A stretch of DNA of 64,000 nt from Malassezia japonica (lineage: Eukaryota; Basidiomycota; Malasseziomycetes; Malasseziales; Malasseziaceae), in contig NC_083373.1 in the NCBI RefSeq assembly GCF_029542785.1, forward strand, positions 310,001-374,000. Direction: 5' to 3'. Positions within the stretch are counted from its first letter, which is position 1. Each line of letters opens with the position of its first letter. The notes below the pieces were generated by a model. That model saw only the letters and a list, made by a program, of their open reading frames with translations. It was not told the DNA's origin and did no database searches. Of the stretch, positions 56,686 to 64,000 are shown in pieces. Both the position numbers and the translations under genes were made by a program.

Positions 56686-58611
56686 ATGGAGCCGGCTATG
56701 CTCGCCGCACCACCCGAGACTGGGGGAGTGGATGCAGCTGTATATGCTGCAGAGCGCAATGCACAGGAGCATGGGCCGAATAAGCGTACCGACGGACGCG
56801 GCAAGGTGCCGCGGCACGGCCGGCGGAGCACCGAGCCGCCGCTCGACGCGCAAGTCGCGCCCCGTGCTGATATGATGAGCTGGAGCACGCACATTGATGC
56901 GGTCGCAGAAGAGACGCCGCTCGTCTCGCTGCGTGCGGGACCGAGCCACGAGCGGAGGCGCACGCTGTCGCTCCTCGCGCTGTACGCATCCATATTTACC
57001 ATGGCGATGGCCATGTCGCTCGACGCGATGTCGTTCAATCTCTACTTGAACTATGCGTGCTCCGAGTTTAACGCACTCTCGTCGATGGGCACTGTGATGA
57101 TTGTGCAGCAGCTTGTGCGTGCGATCGCCAAGCCGCCCGTCGCGAAACTGTCGGACGTGGTGGGGCGCATCGGCACGCTCCTCTTGGTTCTCGGGCTGTA
57201 CGCCGGAGGCTACGCGATCATGGCCTCTGCGACATCGTTCATGATGCTGCTCGGGGGCACGATCGTGCAGTCGCTCGGCGCGACCGGCGTCCAAGTGCTG
57301 CAGTCGGTGATCATCGCCGATACGACTTCGGTGCAGTGGCGTGGCCTGTTGATCGGCACGGTCAACGTGCCGTACCTGGTCAACTTTGCGCTCGCGGGGC
57401 CGCTCGTCGACTTTGCGCTGCGCACGCACGGCTGGCGCTTTGGATTCGGGATCTGGGTGCTCGCCGTGCCGCTCTCGGCCGCGCCGCTCTTGGTCACGCT
57501 CCTGGTCGGCTACCGCCGGGCGCGCCGCCGCGCGCAGCGCAGCGCGCCGCCGCCCACGCCGAGCGTCTGGCGCGAGATGGACTTGCTGGGCATGGGCCTC
57601 TTTTCCAGCGGCCTCACCCTCGTCCTCCTCCCGCTTTCCCTCGGGGGCTTTTCTGCCGTGGCCGAAGGCTGGACGAGCGAGAGCCAGCAGCTCGTCGCCG
57701 GTTTCCTCCTGCTTGGCGCTTTTGCGCTCTGGCAGGCACGCACCGCGACGCCGTTTCTTCCGTACTCGGCGCTGTCCAACTTTACCGTGATGGCCGTCTG
57801 CACGATTGGCGCCTTGGACTTTGCTGGGTTCTACTTGTCGTGGACGTACCTCGCGCCGTTCATCATGATCCTCAAGGACTGGGACCAGGTGCGCACGGCC
57901 TACTTTGTTTCTGCACAAAACGTCACGTCGACCATCACCGGCATCATTGTAGGGATGCTGATGGCCTATACGCGGCGCCTAAAAGGCTTCCTTACGTACG
58001 GCTACATTGTGCGCGTGCTTGGCATTGCGCTCATGATCCACTTCCGGTCGCTTGGGCACACGGCCGTGACGCTGGTCCTGTGCCAGGTCCTCCAAGGCAT
58101 CGGTGGCGGGTCGGTCGCGCTCACGATGCAGGTCGCCGTGCAGGTCGCCGTGCCGCCGACGCGCGTCGCAGTCGTGACGGCGTTTGAGCTGCTCACCACC
58201 GAGGTCGGCGCGGCGGTCGGCAGCGCGCTCGCGAGCGCGCTCTTTACGTCGCTCCTGCGCCCGGCGCTCGACACGCACCTGCCCTATCTTCCGCACACCG
58301 AGCTCGATCGCATCCAGGGCAACCTCGGCGCGGTACTCGAGTACCCGGTCGGCTCGCTCGAGCGCATCGGCATTACACAAGCATGGGTCGACGTGATGCG
58401 CACGCTGTGCATCACCTCGCTGCTTGTGCAGGTGCCGGCGCTGGCCATGACCTTTTTCATCCCGGAAATGAACTTGCACGATAGCCACACGCACCGCCAC
58501 CGTGCCGCGGACCCCGAGCGGGACGAGCCGCATGGCACGCCGCTGGAATCGCCCGCGCGCTTCCAGTCGCCGCCATGGAGCCGCGACCGCCGGCCTGCGC
58601 CAGGAAAATAG
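56686..58611 (+). CDS. MFS siderophore-iron transporter (Arn/Sit/Mir family)
   Basis: 641 aa with a long cytosolic N-terminus; MMSWSTHIDA at residue 63 is a possible later start. Family features are SLDAMSFNLYLNYACSEFNA, then SSMGTVMIVQQLVRAIAKPP and VAKLSDVVGR in the first helices, a region of about 14 hydrophobic helices, and TSESQQLVAGFLLLGAFALW around a central loop. Such proteins are proton symporters that import ferric siderophores. The end of the last loop (HLPYLPHTELDRIQGNLGAV, then LEYPVGS) is long and exoplasmic, as in this family. Its promoter has iron-type GATA sites, matching the NRPS. The substrate could be ferrichrome, made by the NRPS 42 kb away, or a foreign siderophore. Confidence 0.85.
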   Translation: MEPAMLAAPPETGGVDAAVYAAERNAQEHGPNKRTDGRGKVPRHGRRSTEPPLDAQVAPRADMMSWSTHIDAVAEETPLVSLRAGPSHERRRTLSLLALYASIFTMAMAMSLDAMSFNLYLNYACSEFNALSSMGTVMIVQQLVRAIAKPPVAKLSDVVGRIGTLLLVLGLYAGGYAIMASATSFMMLLGGTIVQSLGATGVQVLQSVIIADTTSVQWRGLLIGTVNVPYLVNFALAGPLVDFALRTHGWRFGFGIWVLAVPLSAAPLLVTLLVGYRRARRRAQRSAPPPTPSVWREMDLLGMGLFSSGLTLVLLPLSLGGFSAVAEGWTSESQQLVAGFLLLGAFALWQARTATPFLPYSALSNFTVMAVCTIGALDFAGFYLSWTYLAPFIMILKDWDQVRTAYFVSAQNVTSTITGIIVGMLMAYTRRLKGFLTYGYIVRVLGIALMIHFRSLGHTAVTLVLCQVLQGIGGGSVALTMQVAVQVAVPPTRVAVVTAFELLTTEVGAAVGSALASALFTSLLRPALDTHLPYLPHTELDRIQGNLGAVLEYPVGSLERIGITQAWVDVMRTLCITSLLVQVPALAMTFFIPEMNLHDSHTHRHRAADPERDEPHGTPLESPARFQSPPWSRDRRPAPGK

Positions 58612-58618
58612 ATACCCA

Positions 58619-59818
58619 TTACACAGCTGCCGTACAATTCTCTGCATACCGCGCATACTCCCCGGCGCCGACCGCGACGACGCCGCCGCGCGCGGGACGC
58701 AGCGCGTCGACGGGGTCCGCGTCCCAGCCCGCGTACTCGACGAGGACCTGCGGCGCGAGCGACGCACGAAACGGCAGGCCGTCGGACGTGCTCACAAGCA
58801 GCTCGGCGCCGGCCCAATGCACGTCGGTCACCTCGGCCGTGTTTCGCCAAAAGGTCGCGACGGCCGCGAGGTCGCGGGTATCATACACGGCACACACGCC
58901 GCTGCTCGTGCCGAGCGCAAGGCGGTGGGCAGCAAGGTCGACGGCCAGCGCCTGCACGCGCCCGGCCTCCCCGCCGGGCGCCGCAGGGACAGGCACGAGG
59001 CGCGGCGCGCCGCCGCTCAGCGCCCACACGGCGAGCTGCCCGCTGGCGAGGCCGCCGTATGCATGCTCCTCGTCGACGTCCAGTGCAAGCACGGCGGCGT
59101 GGTCGGGCGCCGTGAGCGTCGTCTTGGTCGTCGCTTGGCCGACGTCCCAAACCCGGACGGTGCCGTCGGCGCTCCCGGTGAGCACTTCGCGCCCGCGCCC
59201 GAGGATCGCGCTGCAGTACACCGCGCGCGTGTGCCCTGCGAGTGTGCGTGGATTCGATCCGTCGATCGCCGAGTAGATCTTGGCGCGCATGTCGAGCGAC
59301 GTCGTGAGCACCACTTCGCCACTTGGAAAGAAGCGCACGCTCGTAATGTCGCTTGCGTGGCCCGCAAGGGGAATCGGCGTGCGAAAGGGGTCAGTGCTGT
59401 TGGCCCACTCGCCGACGTGCAGCGCACCGCTGGGGCCGCCCGCGCACCAGCGCTCCATGCCCGAGGCCGACACGCTGAGCGCAAAGCGCCATGCGCCGCG
59501 CGGCCCGTCGGCGAACGGAATCCCCCCTTTCTCTTCCGCAATGCACACGTCTACCCACGGCGTCTTGACGGTGGACTGTGACTGGACCGCGACGCACCGT
59601 GCGCTCTTGGCCTCGACGGGAAAGGCAGGCGAGGAGGAGGTGATTTCCACGCCGTGCGCTCCTTTTTTGATCTGCACGCTGGTTTCGGCCGTGCACCGCT
59701 CCGGCGCGGCTATGTACGCATTGACCCACACGCTCTCCTGGTCGACCGCCCCGCCCTGCACTTCGTCCAGGACCTCGGCGACGCACGGCGCGACCGCGAC
59801 ATAGGGAAGGACGTGCAT
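58619..59818 (-). CDS. RPN14: WD40 protein Rpn14/PAAF1 (26S proteasome assembly chaperone)
   Basis: 399 aa. An N-terminal segment with VQIKKGAHGVEITSSSPAFP is followed by WD40 repeats: LAGHASDITSVRFFPSGEVV, TSLDMRAKIYS, LAGHTRAVYCSAILGRGREV then LTGSADGTVRVWDVG, and more degenerate C-terminal blades. The LAGHTRAVYCSAILGRGR segment is the feature I associate with PAAF1/Rpn14, which binds the Rpt6 ATPase and chaperones the proteasome base. The second half has several weak repeats (GTSSGVCAVYDTRDL). Other small WD40 proteins cannot be fully ruled out. Confidence 0.75.
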   Translation of the reverse strand: MHVLPYVAVAPCVAEVLDEVQGGAVDQESVWVNAYIAAPERCTAETSVQIKKGAHGVEITSSSPAFPVEAKSARCVAVQSQSTVKTPWVDVCIAEEKGGIPFADGPRGAWRFALSVSASGMERWCAGGPSGALHVGEWANSTDPFRTPIPLAGHASDITSVRFFPSGEVVLTTSLDMRAKIYSAIDGSNPRTLAGHTRAVYCSAILGRGREVLTGSADGTVRVWDVGQATTKTTLTAPDHAAVLALDVDEEHAYGGLASGQLAVWALSGGAPRLVPVPAAPGGEAGRVQALAVDLAAHRLALGTSSGVCAVYDTRDLAAVATFWRNTAEVTDVHWAGAELLVSTSDGLPFRASLAPQVLVEYAGWDADPVDALRPARGGVVAVGAGEYARYAENCTAAV

Positions 59819-59839
59819 CGTCGCTATGATTACGTCATA

Positions 59840-62800
59840 TTACAAGAACACGCCGAGGTCGTGGCGCGTGTAGTCGTTGCGCTCCGTGTTGAACGCGTCG
59901 AACCGGGGGTAGTACGGCACGAGGGCGTCCTGCGCGCCGAGGTAGTTGGTGTTGTACGTGCGCACGTAGATCTCGCGCACCTTGCGCGCAGGGTGGAAGA
60001 GACCCTGGAGCGCATGGTAGAGCAGGACGCCCGGCCCCAGCGTGACGCGCATCGCCTCCACCGCGTCCATCACCGAGTTGATGACGTGCGGCGAGGTCTC
60101 AAAGATGTTGGGCCACACGAGGTTGAGCAGGTGCTGCATGCTGTCCTCGTGCCCGAGGCCGGCGGTGCCGAGCGCGAGGTGCTTGACGATGCTCGCAGCC
60201 GACTGGCGGTGCACCGTGTCGCGGTCGGTGAGCGCGTCGTCGAGGAGGGTCACGACGCTGTGCACATAGTCCTTGCTCATCTCGCCGATGTACTCAAACA
60301 CCCAGCCGAGCGCCTTGAGGCACCCGTGCTGCACGTTGGCCTCGGGCGTGCGGTACTCGTTCAGGATCGCCGGCAGACAGGTAAATGGACCGCAGGTCTC
60401 GGCGACAATCGCGATCGCCACCGTCGAGCACACACGGCTCTGGCGCTCCTGCACGCGCAGGTTGGTGAGCAGCACCTGCAGCACGTCCTGCGGGCCGATC
60501 GCCTTGGCGATGTAGCCAAAGCTGTTGACGGCCGCGCGGCGAATGCTCTTGCGCTGCGCCTTGAGCAGGTCGAGCAGCTCGAAACAGATACGCATCCACT
60601 CGCGCGCGCTTACAAACTCGGCGCCGCGGTCGGCGATGCTGCCGATCAAGTTGATGCTCGCCTCCTGCACGCGCTCGTGGCGGTTGCGCAGGATCGGCGT
60701 CATGCGGGGCAGGAGATCCTTGACCGGGGGATTCATGTGCGTCATGCCGACCACGTTCGCGATCGCATTCTCCGCCTGGATGATCGAGGCGAGCGACTCG
60801 GGGAACTCTTCGCCGAGCTGCTCAAAGAGCACGACACCGAGGTTGGAGAGGAGCGCGTCCTCGCCGCACTGCTTGATGACCATCGCGAGCTTCGTGGTGA
60901 GGTCCGCGGCCTGCTGACGCGTCTGCGCGTTCTTGTTGTTGAGGCGCCACAGGATCGTCGAGACGATCTGCGTCAGGTAGGGCTTGGTGCGCATGCCAAG
61001 CGCGCCGGCGACAACGCCGAGGCCATCGAGCATGACCTTGTCCTCCATCGACTGCTCCTGGAACGCAAAGATCATGCCGTCGATCAGTAGGACCTCGAGG
61101 CGCTCGTCGACATCGGCCGTGCCGAGCTGGCCGACGACGTCCTTGATCGCGTCCATCGCCATGCGCCGGAACGGCTCGCTCTCGTCCTTGAGGATGTGCA
61201 CGAGGCGGCCCACGATCTCGCTCACGCCGACCTTGTGCGCGAGCTCGACGGTGGTCGCGACCACCTCGCGGTAGTTGCGGCGGTCGAGCGCCATGCGGCG
61301 CACCCAAAAGTGCTTCACATAGTCGGGCAGCATCTCCTCGCGGAGGAACGCGCCGGTGACGCCGTCGGTGGCCGCGCACTGCTTCACGACCTTGAGCACA
61401 ATGCGGCGCATCTCGTCGTCCGCCGACTGGAACTCGCGGATGAGCGTGGGCGTGACCTCTTTGACAAAGTACAGCGTCGAGTCCGCATCCATCAGGGGGA
61501 TGATGAAGCCGACCGCCTTGAGGAACGCCGCGAGGCCTTTGCCGCGGTGCTGCCGGATGCCCATCCAGAGCGGCTTGAGCACGTTTTCAAAACTCTCGAT
61601 ACCATACGGCGCCGAGGCCTCGGCGAGCGCCGAGAGCGCGAGCGCGGTCATGGTCTTGACCTTTTGCTGCTCGTCCTCGAGCCCTTTCTCGATACAGTCG
61701 ACCAGCGCGCGCAGATGGGGCAGCACACCACAGCCCATCGAGATCGCAATCTGCTGCACGACACGGATCGCCGTGTGCCGCGCCTGCCAGCTCTTTTTCG
61801 AGCGGCAGACGGCGCGCAGGAACGGGAGGATCGCAGGCACACCGAGCGACGTGCCGACGACGGCGAGCGCACGCGCAGTCGTATTGCGCACGTACTCGTC
61901 CGCATGGTCAATGTCGGGGCGCATCGTCGAGATCATGTGCGCGAGGCCCGCGGCCTTGGCGAGGTTGCTAATAATTTCGCGGCCCTCGACACGCACAAAG
62001 TAGTCCTCGTCGATGAGCAGCGGCTCGATCACGACCAGGATACGGTGCACATACGGGCGCACGAGGTCGTCGAGGCGGTACAGCACACGGTCAATCACCT
62101 TGACAAGCAGGTGGCGCTCCTGGTCCTCGAGCGTGCGCTCCATCAACAGTGGCAAAATCTTGTCAAAGAGCGGCCCCGCGCCAAAGACGCGCGCGCTCTC
62201 GGTGAGCTGCTTGAGCGCCTGCTTGCGCAGCTGCGGCGTGCCGTTTTTGATTTTCAAGAGGAGCTGCAGGATGAGGCGCTCGCGGCGCTCCTCTTTCGGC
62301 AGGCGCTGCTCGCCTTCTTCGACCAGTGCCTTTTTGAAGTACACCTGGTCCTCGGGCTTCATAAACGCGAGCTCGCCAATGCCCGGCACGTCGGTCGGCA
62401 GGTCGGCGCCCATCTCGCCGACACCGCCCGCGCCGGCATCGTCGCGCACCTCTTGCATGGTAAAGCCCGCGTCAGCGTTCGGCGCATCCATCAGCTTTTG
62501 GCCCGGCGCACGGATCGGCTCGTAGCCCGGCGGCGGCTCGACGATCTTGTAGCCTTCTTTCGGCAGCAGCGAGTCGAGCTCCTGGTCCGAGAGGTAGCGC
62601 GAGCGGCGCTGCGGCTCGCGCGCCGGCGTCTCGTCCCAGCGCGAGCGCTTCGGCTCTTCGGCCGGCGTCTCGTCCCAGCGCGAGCGGCGGCGCTTGGTCT
62701 CCTCCGGCTCCTCTGGCGCAACGTCCCAGCGGCGCTTGCGCTCGACGCGCGGCGTCGCGTCCGGCGCCACCTTTTCCTTCTCCTCCGGCTCGTCGACGCG

Positions 62801-63139
62801 CTTCTCCTTGTCCTCGATAAAGCGGCGCACGCGCTCTTCTTCGCGCTCAATGTTCGCGCGGCGCATCGCGTCCGCATAGTTCTCATCCGCACCGTCGCGC
62901 GGACCGGGGTCGCGGTTGAAGCGGCGCTTCTGGTAGTCCGACTGGCGCGACTGAATCTGGTGTGACTCGGCGCGCTCCGCCATCGGGTCGTATGAGTCGT
63001 CCGCATACTCGTTCAACAGCTCCGCCGGCGCAGTAAACTGGTCCAGCGGGTTCACACGCGGCTCATCGTCCACAGGCGCTGGCTCGTACCCGCGCGAGGG
63101 ACCCGCCTCGCGCCTCCGCTCCATCCCTGGATCCGACAT
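59840..63139 (-). CDS. HSH155: Splicing factor SF3B1 (Hsh155), U2 snRNP branch-site subunit
   Basis: 1099 aa from the ATG at 63139, much of it closely like human SF3B1. The N-terminus has three U2AF-ligand type motifs with W138, W155 and W168 ([15 protein letters not shown] twice). HEAT repeats fill the C-terminal 800 residues, with [59 protein letters not shown] and [16 protein letters not shown]. The lysine in DEQQKV (K493), equivalent to the human hotspot K700, is conserved. SF3B1 holds the branch-site helix in the U2 snRNP. No change stands out that would explain the unusual introns. Divergent from Esa1 with 39 bp between ATGs. Confidence 0.95.
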   Translation of the reverse strand: MSDPGMERRREAGPSRGYEPAPVDDEPRVNPLDQFTAPAELLNEYADDSYDPMAERAESHQIQSRQSDYQKRRFNRDPGPRDGADENYADAMRRANIEREEERVRRFIEDKEKRVDEPEEKEKVAPDATPRVERKRRWDVAPEEPEETKRRRSRWDETPAEEPKRSRWDETPAREPQRRSRYLSDQELDSLLPKEGYKIVEPPPGYEPIRAPGQKLMDAPNADAGFTMQEVRDDAGAGGVGEMGADLPTDVPGIGELAFMKPEDQVYFKKALVEEGEQRLPKEERRERLILQLLLKIKNGTPQLRKQALKQLTESARVFGAGPLFDKILPLLMERTLEDQERHLLVKVIDRVLYRLDDLVRPYVHRILVVIEPLLIDEDYFVRVEGREIISNLAKAAGLAHMISTMRPDIDHADEYVRNTTARALAVVGTSLGVPAILPFLRAVCRSKKSWQARHTAIRVVQQIAISMGCGVLPHLRALVDCIEKGLEDEQQKVKTMTALALSALAEASAPYGIESFENVLKPLWMGIRQHRGKGLAAFLKAVGFIIPLMDADSTLYFVKEVTPTLIREFQSADDEMRRIVLKVVKQCAATDGVTGAFLREEMLPDYVKHFWVRRMALDRRNYREVVATTVELAHKVGVSEIVGRLVHILKDESEPFRRMAMDAIKDVVGQLGTADVDERLEVLLIDGMIFAFQEQSMEDKVMLDGLGVVAGALGMRTKPYLTQIVSTILWRLNNKNAQTRQQAADLTTKLAMVIKQCGEDALLSNLGVVLFEQLGEEFPESLASIIQAENAIANVVGMTHMNPPVKDLLPRMTPILRNRHERVQEASINLIGSIADRGAEFVSAREWMRICFELLDLLKAQRKSIRRAAVNSFGYIAKAIGPQDVLQVLLTNLRVQERQSRVCSTVAIAIVAETCGPFTCLPAILNEYRTPEANVQHGCLKALGWVFEYIGEMSKDYVHSVVTLLDDALTDRDTVHRQSAASIVKHLALGTAGLGHEDSMQHLLNLVWPNIFETSPHVINSVMDAVEAMRVTLGPGVLLYHALQGLFHPARKVREIYVRTYNTNYLGAQDALVPYYPRFDAFNTERNDYTRHDLGVFL

Positions 63140-63178
63140 GGAAGCGGCTCGACAGTCACGTGCTTTTTGCCACTGACG
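63140..63178. promoter_or_regulatory. 39-bp divergent promoter between SF3B1 and Esa1, with CACGTG
   Basis: The opposed ATGs are 39 bp apart. CACGTG lies at 63157-63162, in a TCACGTGC context, nearly midway between the two starts. Confidence 0.5.
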
Positions 63179-64000
63179 ATGGCGCCGCGCAACGGAGGGA
63201 GTGGCAAGCAGGCCGCGCCGGCGGTGACGAGCGCGGGTGGGACGTATGCGCTGGGTGATATCGTTGTCGGCTCGAAGCTCTATGTAGAAAAGACGAACCC
63301 CGACAGTGGCGAGACCGAGCAGCGCCAGGCGGAGGTGCTGTCCATTCGCGAGAAGCGCCAAAACAAGCTGCACATGCTCCAGGCGGCGCAGGAAAGCGGC
63401 AAGAGCGTCGAGGAGGAGAAGCCGGAGACCGACTTTTACGTGCACTACTGCGAGTTCAACAAGCGCCTCGACGAGTGGGTGCCCTCGACGAAGCTCGTGC
63501 TGAGCCGCGAGATCGAGTGGCCGAAGCCAGCTGAGCCGTCCACGGCCACGAAGCAGACCAAGCGCAAGGTCGTGCACGGCGTGCGCGCGACCGGCGCGTC
63601 CGAGTCGCCCGCGCCTGAGAGCGAAAAGTCGGCGGACGGCGAGGAGGACAAGAAAGAGGAGGTGTTTTCGAAAGAAAAAGAGGTCGAAAAGCTCCGCACG
63701 TCGGGCTCCATGACGCAGTGCGCCTCAGAGGTGTCGCGCGTCAAGAACCTCAACACGATCCAGATGGGCAAGCACCAGATCGAGGCGTGGTACTTTAGCC
63801 CGTACCCGGTCGAGTACTCGCACATCGACTGCCTGTATTTGTGCGAGATGTGCCTGTCCTATTTCCCTTCCGAGCAGCTTCTGACGCGGCACCGCAAAAA
63901 GTGCACGCTTCTGCATCCCCCGGGCAACGAGATCTACCGCAGCGAGGACATTTCCTTCTTTGAGATCGACGGCCGCCGCCAAAAGACGTGGTGCCGCAAC
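63179..64000 (+). CDS. ESA1: MYST histone acetyltransferase Esa1 (N-terminal part, cut by the right edge)
   Basis: 274 codons visible without a stop. A chromo-like tudor barrel ([40 protein letters not shown]) precedes a charged linker. The MYST zinc finger follows ([12 protein letters not shown]...RHRKKC) with [20 protein letters not shown], typical of Esa1 and Tip60. The acetyl-CoA site and catalytic residues are outside the window. Esa1 acetylates histones H4 and H2A within NuA4; its scaffold Eaf1 is encoded at 44.8-48.3 kb. Confidence 0.93.
   Translation, partial: MAPRNGGSGKQAAPAVTSAGGTYALGDIVVGSKLYVEKTNPDSGETEQRQAEVLSIREKRQNKLHMLQAAQESGKSVEEEKPETDFYVHYCEFNKRLDEWVPSTKLVLSREIEWPKPAEPSTATKQTKRKVVHGVRATGASESPAPESEKSADGEEDKKEEVFSKEKEVEKLRTSGSMTQCASEVSRVKNLNTIQMGKHQIEAWYFSPYPVEYSHIDCLYLCEMCLSYFPSEQLLTRHRKKCTLLHPPGNEIYRSEDISFFEIDGRRQKTWCRN

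Noticed and set aside
53815..57918. A 1367-aa open frame on the minus strand opposite Scp160 and the siderophore transporter
   Set aside because: It is antisense to well-supported genes, has no family features and is Arg/Leu/His-rich, as expected for the reverse of GC-rich coding DNA. The long antisense frames at 3905-6538, 44785-48462, 6836-8500 and 11624-13546 are rejected for the same reason.

Overview
This window is nuclear DNA from a compact, GC-rich basidiomycete yeast. My best guess is Malassezia or a close relative in Ustilaginomycotina. The reasons are a three-adenylation-domain ferrichrome-type peptide synthetase of about 3,840 residues, very dense gene packing, tiny spliceosomal introns, and fungal forms of housekeeping genes (Atg4, Pnc1, Flc/TRP-like channel, Rpn14, NuA4 subunits). 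The genus is inference. I saw no transposon, CRISPR array, bacterial operon or rRNA.

Layout. 1-3041 (-): ABC-B exporter, cut by the left edge. 3281-14812 (+): ferrichrome-type NRPS, divergent from the exporter. 14813-15934 (-): mitochondrial-carrier-like protein 1. 16488-17101 (+): PRA1/Yip3 in six exons. 17150-20204 (+): telomerase reverse transcriptase. 20211-22799 (-): Utp13. 22941-23479 (-): small mitochondrial protein, probably a complex I subunit. 23560-23919 (+): His-rich secreted or membrane orphan. 24214-25336 and 25386-26832 (+): carrier-like paralogs 2 and 3. 26827-28247 (-): SR140-like U2 snRNP factor. 28482-29396 (-) and 29618-30396 (+): ribosomal proteins uS2 and uS5. 30578-30953 (+): ATP synthase f. 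31272-32777 (+): PalC-like BRO1 protein. 32778-34410 (-): DNA polymerase kappa. 34445-36943 (+): Atg4. 36964-38286 (-): NAP1. 38401-40794 (+): Vps53. 40803-41621 (-): Rrp40. 42078-42685 (+): NDUFS4. 42872-43779 (+): GPN2. 43847-44776 (+): GPI-type Cys-rich surface protein. 44788-48331 (-): Eaf1. 48395-49804 (-): Ptc7. 49995-50103 (+): tRNA-Ser(AGA). 50167-50895 (+): nicotinamidase. 50892-53438 (-): TRP-like channel. 53512-56631 (+): Scp160/vigilin. 56686-58611 (+): siderophore MFS transporter. 58619-59818 (-): Rpn14. 59840-63139 (-): SF3B1. 63179 to the right edge (+): Esa1.

Three themes link the genes. First, iron: the exporter/NRPS promoter and the distant siderophore-transporter promoter each carry an 8-of-9 match to the fungal iron-repressor GATA element ATCWGATAA. 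Second, splicing: I reconstructed 24 coding introns and 19 are exactly 22 nt, with the branch A always at intron position 17. Third, compaction: convergent genes end with abutting or overlapping stop codons, and divergent start codons can be as little as 34 bp apart. A perfect TCACGTGA octamer lies upstream of the OXPHOS and ribosomal-protein genes.

All calls come from reading the sequence and remembered family features. No database search was run.
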